DNA of 64,000 bases from CAZLHO01 sp964559455 (GTDB lineage Bacteria; Krumholzibacteriota; Krumholzibacteriia; LZORAL124-64-63), in NCBI GenBank assembly GCA_964559455.1, contig CAZLHO010000004.1, positions 36,710 to 100,709 on the forward strand. Reading direction: 5' to 3'. Positions 41,361 through 49,914 of the stretch are shown piece after piece. The notes below the pieces were generated by a model. It made no database searches. It was not told where the DNA came from and was given only the letters and a program-made list of their open reading frames with translations. Numbering within the stretch: position 1 is the first letter of the stretch; every line of letters starts with the position of its first letter. The translations under genes and the position numbers were made by a program.

Positions 41361-42542
41361 ATGGGTCTGCTCGACAAGGTCGCTCAGTTCACCGCCGCCA
41401 AGGACCTCCAGGCAGCCGGTCTCTACCCTTATTTCCGGGTGATCGAGTCCGCTCAGGAGAACACGGTGCGCATCGACGGGCGCGAGGTCATCATGCTCGG
41501 GAGCAACAACTACCTGGGCCTGACCAACCACCCGCGGGTCAAGGAGGCGGCGAAGGCGGCCATCGACAAGTACGGCTCCGGCTGCACCGGCTCGCGCTTC
41601 CTGAACGGCACCCTGGACATCCACGTCGAACTCGAGGAGAAGCTGGCCGACCTGGTCGGCAAGCCGGCGGCGCTGGTCTTCACGGCCGGCTTCCTGGCCA
41701 ACCAGGGCACGATCACCGCCCTGGTCGGCCGCAACGACGTCATCATCGTCGACCGCACCGACCACGCCTCGATCATCGACGGCGCCCGCCTCTCCTTCGG
41801 CGAGACGAAGAAGTTCAAGCACAACGACATGGAATCGCTGGCCCACGTGCTGTCGACCTGTCCCGACAACGGGAAGCTGGTGGTCGTGGACGGCGTCTTC
41901 TCGATGCACGGCGACATCGCCAACCTGCCCCGCATCGTCGAGATCGCCGAGGCCAACGACGCCGTGGTCATGGTCGACGACGCCCACGGCATCGGCGTGC
42001 TCGGCAAGCAGGGCCGGGGCACCAGCGACCATTTCGGGCTGACCGACCGGGTCGACCTGATCATGGGCACCTTCAGCAAGTCCCTGGCGGGCGTCGGCGG
42101 CTTCGTGGCCGGCGACGTCGATACGATCCACTTCATCAAGCACGTGGCCCGGGCGATGATGTTCGCCGCCAGCATGCCCCCCGCCTCCTGCGCCTCGGTC
42201 TCGGCCGCCGTCGACGTCATGCTCGAGGAGGACTGGCGCCTGGAGCACCTCTGGCGCAACACCGAGATCATGAAGGAGCGTCTGCAGGCGGCCGGCTTCG
42301 ACACGGCCGACAGCGAGACCCCGATCATCCCCGTGGTCATCGGCGAAGACGCCGGGGCCTTCGAGATGTGCCGGCGGCTCGCCGCCGAGGGCGTCTTCGT
42401 CAACCCCGTCGTCTCACCCGCCGTCGAGAAGGGCGGGGCCCTGATCCGCCTGAGCCTGATGGCGACCCACACCGAAGACGAGATCCACCGCGCCATGGAC
42501 CTGATGGTGAAGGTGGGCCAGGAACTGGGCGTCATCGCGTAG
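41361..42542 (+). CDS. spt: serine palmitoyltransferase (alpha-oxoamine synthase)
   Basis: 393 aa PLP enzyme condensing an amino acid with an acyl thioester; first step of sphingolipid synthesis if the amino acid is serine. Schiff-base Lys is K240 in GTFSKSLAGVGG; H135 (DHAS) stacks the ring; DDAHGIGV holds the Asp/His pair. Segments such as GLYPYFRVIES, TGSRFLNGTLD and EGVFVNPV match Bacteroidota serine palmitoyltransferases more than KBL or BioF (from memory). ATG at 41361 chosen with AAGGA ~10 nt upstream; an ATG at 41343 is possible. First gene of a four-gene operon with an acyltransferase, a reductase and a PAP2 enzyme. Confidence 0.82.
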   Translation: MGLLDKVAQFTAAKDLQAAGLYPYFRVIESAQENTVRIDGREVIMLGSNNYLGLTNHPRVKEAAKAAIDKYGSGCTGSRFLNGTLDIHVELEEKLADLVGKPAALVFTAGFLANQGTITALVGRNDVIIVDRTDHASIIDGARLSFGETKKFKHNDMESLAHVLSTCPDNGKLVVVDGVFSMHGDIANLPRIVEIAEANDAVVMVDDAHGIGVLGKQGRGTSDHFGLTDRVDLIMGTFSKSLAGVGGFVAGDVDTIHFIKHVARAMMFAASMPPASCASVSAAVDVMLEEDWRLEHLWRNTEIMKERLQAAGFDTADSETPIIPVVIGEDAGAFEMCRRLAAEGVFVNPVVSPAVEKGGALIRLSLMATHTEDEIHRAMDLMVKVGQELGVIA

Positions 42543-42561
42543 CCAGGCGGAGGATCCAGAC

Positions 42562-43686
42562 ATGTCCCTGAACGTCACTCCCGTCCGCGGCAAGGGCGAC
42601 CGCGAGACCTTCGTGAAGCTGCCCTACACGGTCTACGCCGACGACCCCCACTACGTCTACCCGCTGCTGACTTCGCTGCGCGAGTTCCTGGACGAGGCGA
42701 AGAACCCCTTCTTCCGGCACGCCGAGACCGAGCTCTGGCTGGCCCGCCGGGACGGGAAGGTCGTGGGCCGCATCGCCGCCTGCGTCGACCGCTACCACAT
42801 CGAGCACCACGACGAGCAGACCGGCTTCTTCGGCTTCTTCGAGGCCCTGGACGACGCGGAGGCCGCCGCCGCCCTGCTTTCCGCCGCCCGCGAGTGGCTG
42901 CGCGGCAAGGGCATGGAGACCATGCGCGGCCCCCTGAACTTCACCACCAACCACGACGCTCCGGGGCTGCTGATCGACGGCGAGCCCTCGCCGCCGGTCT
43001 TCGGGATGGCCTACAACCCTCCCTATTACCCGGCCTTCTTCGACGATTTCGGCCTGGTCAAGACCAAGGACCTGTGGGCCTGGCAGGTGCGCGCCGAGAA
43101 GATGGACATCCCGGACCGGATCCAGAAGAACATCGCCAGCATCCGCGAGACCGGCAGCTTCAAGGTCCGTCCCATCGACATGGACAACTTCGAGCGGGAC
43201 GTCGACATCATCCGCGCCCTCTACAACGCCTGTTGGTCGCGCAACTGGGGCTTCATCCCCATGGACCGCGAGGAGTTCCTCTTCGCCGCCAAGGATTTCA
43301 AGAAGCTGGTCAACCCCCGCTTCCTGCTGATCGCCGAGAAGGACAGCGAGCCGGTGGGCTTCTGCATGACCGTGCCGGACTTCAACATCGCCCTGAAATC
43401 CTGCCGCGGCCGCCTCTTCCCCTTCGGCTGGCTGAAGTTCATGCGGGACCGCAAGAAGGTGAACTACGCCCGCACCCTGCTGCTGGGCGTGCTGCCCGAG
43501 GCGCGGCACAAGGGCGTGGACGTGATGATGGTCTTCGGCACCTTCAAGGCCGGTTTCAAGGCGGGCATCGCAGCCGGCGAGTGCAGCTGGATGCTCGAGG
43601 ACAACGACGCCATGAACCGGATCATGGCCGGCATCGGCGCCAAGGTCTACAAGACCTACCGGGTCTACGATCTCGCCCTGACATGA
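42562..43686 (+). CDS. GNAT-like N-acyltransferase, candidate bacterial ceramide synthase
   Basis: 374 aa. The C-terminal half has an acyl-CoA N-acyltransferase fold pattern (FLLIAEKDSEPVGFCMTVPD, then LLLGVLPEARHKGVDVMM, the beta4-alpha3 loop that binds CoA pyrophosphate), and the N-terminus begins like the family with FVKLPYTVYADDPHYVYPLL. Genes of this type in Caulobacter were shown to encode the ceramide synthase (recalled, not checked here). Placement 19 nt after serine palmitoyltransferase and overlapping the reductase (ATGA) supports N-acylation of the 3-oxo-sphinganine product. Without the context it would be a hypothetical N-acetyltransferase. Confidence 0.65.
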   Translation: MSLNVTPVRGKGDRETFVKLPYTVYADDPHYVYPLLTSLREFLDEAKNPFFRHAETELWLARRDGKVVGRIAACVDRYHIEHHDEQTGFFGFFEALDDAEAAAALLSAAREWLRGKGMETMRGPLNFTTNHDAPGLLIDGEPSPPVFGMAYNPPYYPAFFDDFGLVKTKDLWAWQVRAEKMDIPDRIQKNIASIRETGSFKVRPIDMDNFERDVDIIRALYNACWSRNWGFIPMDREEFLFAAKDFKKLVNPRFLLIAEKDSEPVGFCMTVPDFNIALKSCRGRLFPFGWLKFMRDRKKVNYARTLLLGVLPEARHKGVDVMMVFGTFKAGFKAGIAAGECSWMLEDNDAMNRIMAGIGAKVYKTYRVYDLALT

Positions 43687-44714
43687 GCCCCGCGGACGTG
43701 GCACCCTCCCCCCTGGTGACGCTGACCGGCGCCACCGGCTTCCTGGGCGGCCATGTCGCCGATCTCCTGCTCGCCCGCGGCTACCGCGTGCGGGTCTCCG
43801 TGCGCAGCAGCAGCAACCGCCGCTGGCTGGACGGCAAATCCCTGGACCTCGTCGAGACTCCGTTGGCGCCCGTTTCCGGGGGTCCGGACGGCCGCGCCGT
43901 CGACCAGGGGCTGGCCGCGCTGACCGCCGGCGCCGTCCACGTCGTGCACTGCGCCGGGGTGGTCGGCGCCCCCGACGAGGCGGCGTACGAACGCGGCAAC
44001 GTCGAATCCACGCGCCGGCTGCTGAAGGCCGCCGCGGCCGCTGGCACGGTGCGCTCCTTCGTGCTCGTCTCGAGCCTGGCCGCCGCCGGCCCGTCCGCTC
44101 CCGGGAGCGCCCGGGTCGAATCCGAACCCTGCCGGCCGATCACCGCCTACGGGCGATCCAAGCTGGCCGCCGAGCGGCTCGTCCTGGACGGCGACCATCC
44201 CTTCCGGACCGCCGCCCTGCGCCCCCCCGCCCTCTACGGCCCCCGCGACGCGGCCTTCCTGCCCCTCTTCCGCATGGCGCGGCGGGGCTGGATCGCGCAC
44301 CCGGGACGGGTGGCCTCCCTGTCGCTGGTCGACGGCCGCGACGCCGCGGCAGCCGTCGCGCTGCTGATGGCCGACCCGCGCGCGAAGGGCGCCTGGTTCG
44401 TGGACGACGGCCGGGAATACGGCTTCGCCGACCTGGCCGCCGCTCTGGGCGACGCCTGGGAGCGACGGGTGCGCACCCTGCGCCTGCCTCTGCCCCTGCT
44501 GCGGGCCGCGGCCGGCCTGGCGCGGCTGACGACCGGACGCCCCCCTGCGGTGCTGGGGCCCGACCGCATCCGCGACCTCTCCGTCCCGGGCTGGGTCTGC
44601 AGCGGCGCGCGCCTGCGCGAGGAGCTGGGCTACCGGGCGGAGCGCGACCTGACGCGCGGCTTCGCCGAGACCCTGCAATTCTACCGGGAAGCCGGGTGGA
44701 TCGATGCGACGTAA
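43683..44714 (+). CDS. NAD(P)-dependent epimerase/reductase, candidate ceramide reductase
   Basis: 343 aa extended short-chain dehydrogenase: dinucleotide site TGATGFLGGH, then VHCAGVVG, the catalytic Ser in LVSSLAAAG and YGRSK (Tyr and Lys). No transmembrane segment is obvious. In this operon the expected job is reduction of the 3-keto group of an acylated sphinganine (as the CerR enzyme does in Caulobacter), but sequence alone only says NAD(P)-dependent sugar- or steroid-like reductase. Starts in an ATGA overlap and overlaps the PAP2 gene by 11 nt. Confidence 0.75.
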   Translation: MSPADVAPSPLVTLTGATGFLGGHVADLLLARGYRVRVSVRSSSNRRWLDGKSLDLVETPLAPVSGGPDGRAVDQGLAALTAGAVHVVHCAGVVGAPDEAAYERGNVESTRRLLKAAAAAGTVRSFVLVSSLAAAGPSAPGSARVESEPCRPITAYGRSKLAAERLVLDGDHPFRTAALRPPALYGPRDAAFLPLFRMARRGWIAHPGRVASLSLVDGRDAAAAVALLMADPRAKGAWFVDDGREYGFADLAAALGDAWERRVRTLRLPLPLLRAAAGLARLTTGRPPAVLGPDRIRDLSVPGWVCSGARLREELGYRAERDLTRGFAETLQFYREAGWIDAT

Positions 44715-45687
44715 GCTGGCCGAACTCGCAATCTACAGGCTGGACCTGGACCGCTGGGCCGTCGTCTACCTGGCGGGCACGGCCTTCTACCCGCTGCTGC
44801 GCCCCGGGCTGAGCCAGAACCCGGGCATGCACGTGCTGAGCCACCTGGCGCTGGCCCTGGCCGTCTGGTTCCTGCCGCCGTTGCTGCGCCGTTCGGGCCG
44901 CGCCCCCCTGCAGCTGCTGGGCGAGATCTACCTGCCGCTGATCTTCCCCTTCTTCTACGGCGAGATGGAGCAGCTGGGGATCATCTTCCACGGCTTCGAG
45001 GATTCCTTCGACCCCTGGCTGATCAGCCTGGAGCAGACGCTCTTCGGCGGGCAGCCCAGCCTGACCTGGTCGCAGGCCTGGCCCTGGCCCTGGCTGCACG
45101 AGCTGATGGAATTCGCCTATTTCTCCTACTACGCCATCGCCGTGCTCGTGCTGATCCTGCTGCTGCGCGGCCGGGGCATCGCCGACAAGCAGCGCTGGCC
45201 GGCCCTGCGCGCCTTCATCCGGGATCTGGGTGCGACGATGCTCGTCTGCTACACCCTCTACACCTTCTTCCCCGCCTGGGGGCCGAAGTACTTCCGGGCC
45301 GGGCCGGTCGAGGTGGACGGCTGGATCTTCACGCGCATCATGGAGTACATCCATTCCCACGGCGCGATCCTGGGCGCCGCCTTCCCGTCGAGCCACGTGG
45401 CCGGGACGATGGTCGGCTGGTGGCACGTCTGGAAGTGGTTCCCGCGGCACCGGGCCTGGATGACGGCGCTCTTCGTGCTGCTGTGCGCGGCGACCGTCTA
45501 CTGCCGGTACCACTACGTGGTGGACGTGATCGGGGGGCTGCTGCTGGGCTGGCTGATCCTGGCCCTGGGCGCCCGCTTCGGCGAGAAGGGCCGCCGCAAA
45601 CCGAGAACGCCGCGCCGGAGGCGGTTCCTCCTGACGCGGCGTCCGGGCGATGTCTTTCCGTTCCGGCGCGACTCACGGCCGCGCTGA
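44704..45687 (+). CDS. PAP2-superfamily membrane phosphatase/phosphotransferase
   Basis: 327 aa with six or so helices and the PAP2 motifs FPSSHVAG (PSGH-type) and YCRYHYVVDVIGG (catalytic His and Asp); the first motif (KxxxxxxRP) is less clear. A basic tail (RKPRTPRRRR) ends the protein. Arrangement and motif style (F-P-S-S-H ... HY..D) resemble Aur1-like inositol-phosphorylceramide synthases as much as lipid phosphatases. Last gene of the ceramide-type operon: possibly attaches or removes a head group. Confidence 0.8.
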   Translation: MRRKLAELAIYRLDLDRWAVVYLAGTAFYPLLRPGLSQNPGMHVLSHLALALAVWFLPPLLRRSGRAPLQLLGEIYLPLIFPFFYGEMEQLGIIFHGFEDSFDPWLISLEQTLFGGQPSLTWSQAWPWPWLHELMEFAYFSYYAIAVLVLILLLRGRGIADKQRWPALRAFIRDLGATMLVCYTLYTFFPAWGPKYFRAGPVEVDGWIFTRIMEYIHSHGAILGAAFPSSHVAGTMVGWWHVWKWFPRHRAWMTALFVLLCAATVYCRYHYVVDVIGGLLLGWLILALGARFGEKGRRKPRTPRRRRFLLTRRPGDVFPFRRDSRPR

Positions 45688-45697
45688 TTCACGAGGC

Positions 45698-45895
45698 TCA
45701 GGTGAACCCTCCGCCCCCGCAACCGCCGTCCCCCGACGCGGGCCCCGTCGACGAGGCGAAAGACGACAGGCGACGCTCGACCTGGGCGGCGCCGCACTCG
45801 GGACAGGCCACGGCGCCGGCCTCGAGCTCGGCCAGGCTCAGCAACTCCTCGAAAACCTTCCCGCACTTGCGACAGTCGAACTCGAAGATCGGCAT
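45698..45895 (-). CDS. FmdB-type zinc-ribbon protein
   Basis: 65 aa. MPIFEFDCRKCGKVFEEL opens the FmdB/regulatory zinc ribbon, with CRKC and CPEC as the four zinc ligands; a Gly/Ser-rich tail ending GDGGCGGGGFT follows. Function unknown (putative regulator or metal-handling). AAGGAG at 45908-45913 lies inside the end of the upstream small reading frame. That frame (a candidate selenoprotein) stops 6 nt upstream if TGA is read through. Confidence 0.85.
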   Translation of the reverse strand: MPIFEFDCRKCGKVFEELLSLAELEAGAVACPECGAAQVERRLSSFASSTGPASGDGGCGGGGFT

Positions 45896-45901
45896 CTCGG
45901 C

Positions 45902-46057
45902 TCACGACTCCTTCTCGGCGACGCTCTTCTTCTTGTCGGCCCCGGGTTCGCGGTCACCGACCGCGCAGGCCGAAGCTCAGGTCGGCACGCCCAGGCGCGG
46001 CAGGACCCACTGGGTCAGCACGAACCAGACGGCGACGACGGCGATGATCTCCCACAT
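45902..46057 (-). CDS. candidate small membrane selenoprotein (in-frame TGA)
   Basis: Starts at the ATG at 46057 with GAGGGG 7 nt upstream. The first 26 codons give MWEIIAVVAVWFVLTQWVLP plus RLGVPT: one transmembrane helix followed by a short tail, then TGA at 45977-45979. The same frame continues ASACAVGDREPGADKKKSVA plus EKES and ends at TGA 45902-45904, 6 nt before fmdB. All 26 codons before and 21 of 24 after the internal TGA end in G/C, as expected for coding sequence here. A hairpin with loop GGT lies 18 nt after the TGA. Read through, the protein has Sec27 and a Cys at 31. If TGA is a stop, it is a 26-aa peptide. Confidence 0.6.
45949..45965 (-). promoter_or_regulatory. SECIS-like hairpin after the in-frame TGA
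   Basis: cgcggtc-GGT-gaccgcg on the minus strand: a 7-bp perfect stem with a 3-nt loop starting with G. The loop begins 18 nt after the TGA. Known bacterial SECIS elements have a small G-containing apical loop ~16-37 nt downstream of the Sec codon, so the geometry fits. High GC makes chance hairpins common. Confidence 0.5.
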
Positions 46058-46083
46058 GTCCGATCCCCTCGGGGTAGACAAAT

Positions 46084-46094
46084 TGTTGCGAACA
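46084..46094. promoter_or_regulatory. 11-bp palindrome downstream of a promoter
   Basis: TGTT-GCG-AACA between the -10 element and the start of the candidate selenoprotein, in the only AT-rich stretch nearby. It shares TGTTGC with the palindrome upstream of hup. Possible operator. Confidence 0.25.
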
Positions 46095-46108
46095 TTATTG
46101 ACAGCACC

Positions 46109-46136
46109 AATATAGGCGGAATCCCGCCGTCGTCAA
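46109..46136 (-). promoter_or_regulatory. promoter of the small-protein / fmdB operon
   Basis: On the minus strand TTGACG (46131-46136), 16-nt spacer, TATATT (46109-46114), ~52 nt upstream of the ATG. One of the best sigma-70-like matches seen in the window. Confidence 0.55.
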
Positions 46137-46144
46137 GGCGCCGC

Positions 46145-46939
46145 CTAGAAGGCCCCGCGGGTCCAGCCCCCGTCGACGACGAGGCTCTGCCCGGTGATGT
46201 ACGCGGCCCGCTCGGACATCAGGAAGAGGACCGCGGCGGCCGCCTCCTCGGGACGGCCCAGGCGGCCGGCGGGGATCTCACGCGCCCATTCGTCCAGGAC
46301 GGACTGCCGGTCGGGCGCCGCGCCGTCGTCGATCTTGCGCGCGATCAGCCGCTCGACCGCGTCGGTCAGGTGGTAGCCCGGGGCCACCGAGTTGATCGTG
46401 ACCCCGTCCGGGGCGGCCTCGCGGGCCAGGTCGCGCACCAGGGCGTGGACGGCCGGCCGCAGCACGTTCGAGAGCAGCAGGTTGTCCACGGGCTGGCGCA
46501 CGCTGATCGAGGTGATCTGCACGATGCGTCCCCAGCCGCGGGCGCGCATGCCGGGCAGCAGCAGCCGGCAGAGCCTCACGCTGTTCTCCAGCAGCAGCGC
46601 GTAGGCGTCGCGCCAGGCCTGCTGGTCGAAGTCCGCGAAGACGCCGGCGGGAGGGCCGCCGCCGTTGAGCAGGCAGAGGTCGACCGGCCCCAGCGCCCGC
46701 TCGGTCTCGGCCGCAAAGGCCGCCACGGCCTCGCCGTCGGTCAGGTCGACCGGCCGGGCCAGCACCGCCGCCGCGCCGGCCGCGCGCACGGCCTCGGCGG
46801 CCTCCTGCAGTCCCTTCTCGCCGCGGGCGCAGAGGGCCACCCTGGCGCCCTCGGCGCCCAGCCCCTCGGCCACCGCCCGGCCGAAGCCGCGCGACCCCGC
46901 CGTCACCAGGGCCGTGCGGCCCGCCAGTCCCAATTCCAT
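46145..46939 (-). CDS. short-chain dehydrogenase-like protein lacking the YxxxK pair
   Basis: 264 aa, Rossmann fold with TAGSRGFGRAV in the dinucleotide-binding position (usual TGxxxGIG), NGGGPPAG (NAG-type), IVQITSIS (catalytic Ser) and PGYHLTDA. Where classical enzymes have YxxSK, this one has LLLSNVLRPAV, so Tyr and Lys are absent. A group of 3-oxoacyl-ACP-reductase-like proteins shares this change; activity is uncertain. Start: ATG at 46939 after AGGAGG. Its stop is 31 nt from the small-protein promoter; it is likely transcribed from the gap shared with metG. Confidence 0.85.
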   Translation of the reverse strand: MELGLAGRTALVTAGSRGFGRAVAEGLGAEGARVALCARGEKGLQEAAEAVRAAGAAAVLARPVDLTDGEAVAAFAAETERALGPVDLCLLNGGGPPAGVFADFDQQAWRDAYALLLENSVRLCRLLLPGMRARGWGRIVQITSISVRQPVDNLLLSNVLRPAVHALVRDLAREAAPDGVTINSVAPGYHLTDAVERLIARKIDDGAAPDRQSVLDEWAREIPAGRLGRPEEAAAAVLFLMSERAAYITGQSLVVDGGWTRGAF

Positions 46940-47070
46940 TCCAGCCTCCTGTCGCACGAACGGGGAAAGACGCGTCCCGACCGAGCCGGTCCTTGCGGGA
47001 CTTCCCGCCCATCGCTTAAGTTTGCGCCTGATCCCCCGCCGCCGCCAACCCTTTCCAAAGGCCCGCCGCC

Positions 47071-48759
47071 GTGAGCGACTTCAAGAGGACCCTGGTCACC
47101 GCCGCCCTGCCCTACGCCAACGGCGACATCCACCTGGGGCACCTGGCCGGGGCCTACCTGCCCGCGGACATCTACGTGCGCTACCTCCGCCTGCGCGGCC
47201 GGGACGTGCTCTTCATCTGCGGCACCGACGAATACGGCGTGCCGATCACCCTGACCGCCGAGAAGGCGGGGATCACGCCCAAGGAGCTGGTCGACCGCAA
47301 CTACGCCTCGATCCGGCAGTCCTTCGCGGACTTCGGCATGTCCTTCGACAACTTCTCGCAGACCAGCCGGCCCGTCCACACCGAGACCAGCCAGGCCTTC
47401 TTCCTGGACCTCCACGGGCAGGGCCTGCTCAGCCAGCGGACCTCGGAGCAGTTCTACAGCCCTGCCCAGGGCCGCTTCCTGGCCGACCGCTACATCGAGG
47501 GCACCTGCCCCCACTGCCGGCGCGAGGGCGCCCGCGGCGACCAGTGCGAGGCCTGCGGCAGCTCGCTGAACCCCGACGAGCTGATCGAGCCGCGCAGCGT
47601 GCTCGACAACAGCCCGCTCGAGAAGCGCGAGACAACCCACTGGTACCTGCCGCTGGACGAGTGGCAGCCGAAGCTCGAGCAGTGGCTCGCCGGCCATCCG
47701 GAGTGGAAGGAGAACGTCCTCAACTACTGCCGCGGCTGGTTCCGCGACGGTCTCGCGCCCCGCGCCGCCACGCGCGACCTGCACTGGGGCGTGCCCGTGC
47801 CCCTGCCCGACCACGAGGGCAAGGTCTTCTACGTGTGGTTCGACGCCCCCATCGGCTACATCTCGGCGACGCGCGAATGGGCCGCCGGGCGGGGCGAGCC
47901 GGAGTCCTGGCGCACCTGGTGGCAGGACACCGGGACGCGGCTGATCCACTTCATCGGCAAGGACAACATCGTCTTCCACGCGATCATGTTCCCGGGCATG
48001 CTCATGCACCACTCCGAGCCCTTCGTCCTGCCCGACAACGTGCCGGCCAACGAGTTCCTGAACCTCGAAGGCGACAAGCTGTCGACGAGCCGCGGCTACG
48101 CCGTCTGGCTGCCCGAATTCCTGGAGAAGTTCCCGGCGGACACGCTGCGCTTCACCCTGGCCCGCACCCTGCCCGAGACGAAGGACACCAACTTCACGTG
48201 GGAGGGCCTGCTGGAGCGCCACAACGGCGAGCTGGGCAACAACTTCGGCAACCTGATCCACCGGGTGATGACCTTCACGCACAAATACTTCGACGGCCGC
48301 GTGCCCGCGTGGACGCCCGACGACCTGACCGACCTCGACCGCGAGGTCCTGGTCACGGTCGCGACCCATCGCGAACGCTACGCCGCCTGCCTGGAACGCT
48401 TCGAGATCCGCGCCGCCGTCGAGCAGGCCCTGCTGGCCGGCAAGGCCGGCAACGCCTACTTCGACGAGGCGGCACCCTTCCGCAGCCGCAAGACCGACAT
48501 GGCCCGCTGCGGCGTGTCGATCGCCGTGTCGCTGCAGATCCTGCGGCAGATCGTCGTCATGCTGGCCCCGGTCGTGCCCTTCGCCATGGCGAAGGTCTGG
48601 TCGTGGCTGGGCATGGAGGAGGATCTGGAGCGGAGCGGCTGGGAGGAGGCGCTGCGCGACCTGCCGGCAGGGCGCGAACTGGGCCGGCCCGAGGTGCTCT
48701 TCCCGCGCCTGGAGGAAGCGGACATCGCCGACGAGATCGCCCGCCTGAAGGAACTCTAG
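47071..48759 (+). CDS. metG: methionine-tRNA ligase
   Basis: 562 aa class I synthetase. HLGH (HIGH motif) near residue 22, zinc knuckle CPHC and CEAC at ~145-165, KLSTSRG (KMSKS equivalent) near 335, and the WFDAPIGYISAT segment of the Met pocket. Lacks the C-terminal tRNA-binding (Trbp111-like) domain found in some bacteria. GTG start at 47071. Convergent with add: the stop codons overlap by 4 nt. Confidence 0.95.
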   Translation: MSDFKRTLVTAALPYANGDIHLGHLAGAYLPADIYVRYLRLRGRDVLFICGTDEYGVPITLTAEKAGITPKELVDRNYASIRQSFADFGMSFDNFSQTSRPVHTETSQAFFLDLHGQGLLSQRTSEQFYSPAQGRFLADRYIEGTCPHCRREGARGDQCEACGSSLNPDELIEPRSVLDNSPLEKRETTHWYLPLDEWQPKLEQWLAGHPEWKENVLNYCRGWFRDGLAPRAATRDLHWGVPVPLPDHEGKVFYVWFDAPIGYISATREWAAGRGEPESWRTWWQDTGTRLIHFIGKDNIVFHAIMFPGMLMHHSEPFVLPDNVPANEFLNLEGDKLSTSRGYAVWLPEFLEKFPADTLRFTLARTLPETKDTNFTWEGLLERHNGELGNNFGNLIHRVMTFTHKYFDGRVPAWTPDDLTDLDREVLVTVATHRERYAACLERFEIRAAVEQALLAGKAGNAYFDEAAPFRSRKTDMARCGVSIAVSLQILRQIVVMLAPVVPFAMAKVWSWLGMEEDLERSGWEEALRDLPAGRELGRPEVLFPRLEEADIADEIARLKEL

Positions 48760-49763
48760 CCGTCACGGTCTTCGGGCGGCTCGAGCCGGGCCGCCAGCCG
48801 CTCCCGCGTCTCCCCGTCGATGAAGGCCGCCGCCAGGGCCTGTCGCTGCATGCGCAGCGCCTCGTCCCGGGTCAACCCGTGGCGGGCCTCGGCCCAGGCG
48901 TATTCGCCGGGCAGGTCCAGGCCGAAGATCGCCGGATCGTCGGTGTTCAGGCAGCAGGGGACGCCGGCCTCGACGACGGCGCGCAGGGGATGGGACGCGG
49001 CGTCGGCGACGACGCCGGTGGCCAGGTTGCTGCGGGGGCAGAGTTCGACGAAGACGCCCCGGGCGGCGAGCTCGTCCAGCAGCCCCGGCTCCCGGGCCGC
49101 GGCCACGCCGTGCCCCAGGCGCGTCGCGCCGCAGAGCTCGACCGCGGCGCGCACCGACTCCGGCCCGTCGGCCTCGCCGGCGTGGATCGCCGCGCCCAGC
49201 CCCTCGGCGCGGGCGGCGGCGAAGACGGCGGCGAAGTCGGCGGCGGGCCCGGCCGCCTCGTCCCCCCCCAGCCCGAAACCGGTCACGCCCAGTTCCGGTC
49301 CCGCCGCGACGGCCGCCTCCAGGGCCCGCCAGGCGGCGTCCACGCCGAACTGCCGGGTGGCGTCGGGCAGCCAGCGGATCTCCAGGCCGTGGTTTTCGCA
49401 GGCGGCCGCGGCTGCCTCGGCCAGGGCCGCCTGGATCGGCAGGGGATCGACGCCCAGCTTCTGCAGGGCCCCGTAGGCCACGATGACCTCCGCGTGGATC
49501 ACGCCCGAACCGGCCAGGCGCTCCGCAAGGTCCCCGGCGGCGGCGTGATAGTCGGCAGGAGTGCGCAAGACGGCGAAAATTGCCTTGAACAGGCCCAGAA
49601 AGCTGCCGAAATCCTCAAGGAGGCGGTAGCGGTCCCCCGTTCCGTCCAGGCAGAAGCGCGGAACCTCGGGCCGCCCGTGCCTTTCGGCCAGGGCGCGCAG
49701 CCGCTCCGGGGCCAGAGAGCCCTCCAGATGACAATGCAGCTCCAGGGCGGGAAAGACGCGCAT
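48756..49763 (-). CDS. add: adenosine deaminase family protein
   Basis: Deaminates adenosine to inosine or a related purine (335 aa). Metal site HCHLEG at the start, GFGLGGDEA, HAGEADG (catalytic Glu), RLGHGVAAA, LCPRSN and NTDDP (last metal ligand). Adenine-deaminase or aminofutalosine-deaminase specificity cannot be excluded. Shares 4 nt with the end of metG. Confidence 0.9.
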   Translation of the reverse strand: MRVFPALELHCHLEGSLAPERLRALAERHGRPEVPRFCLDGTGDRYRLLEDFGSFLGLFKAIFAVLRTPADYHAAAGDLAERLAGSGVIHAEVIVAYGALQKLGVDPLPIQAALAEAAAAACENHGLEIRWLPDATRQFGVDAAWRALEAAVAAGPELGVTGFGLGGDEAAGPAADFAAVFAAARAEGLGAAIHAGEADGPESVRAAVELCGATRLGHGVAAAREPGLLDELAARGVFVELCPRSNLATGVVADAASHPLRAVVEAGVPCCLNTDDPAIFGLDLPGEYAWAEARHGLTRDEALRMQRQALAAAFIDGETRERLAARLEPPEDRDG

Positions 49764-49914
49764 CGGAACCTCCAGGTAGGCACGGGGGTTGCAGGCCAGT
49801 TAAGCACAGACGGCCGGCGCCGAGGAGAAAACTCTTGATCCGGAAGCACTCCCGAGGCCATTTTTGGCGGACCATCGACCCGCCGGGGTCCCGCTCCCCT
49901 TCCCTGAGGTGAGA

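Noticed and set aside
45977..46057. The small reading frame as a plain 26-residue peptide only
   Set aside because: Possible, but the continued frame, codon usage, hairpin and tight fit to fmdB favour read-through; kept as a candidate, not certain.
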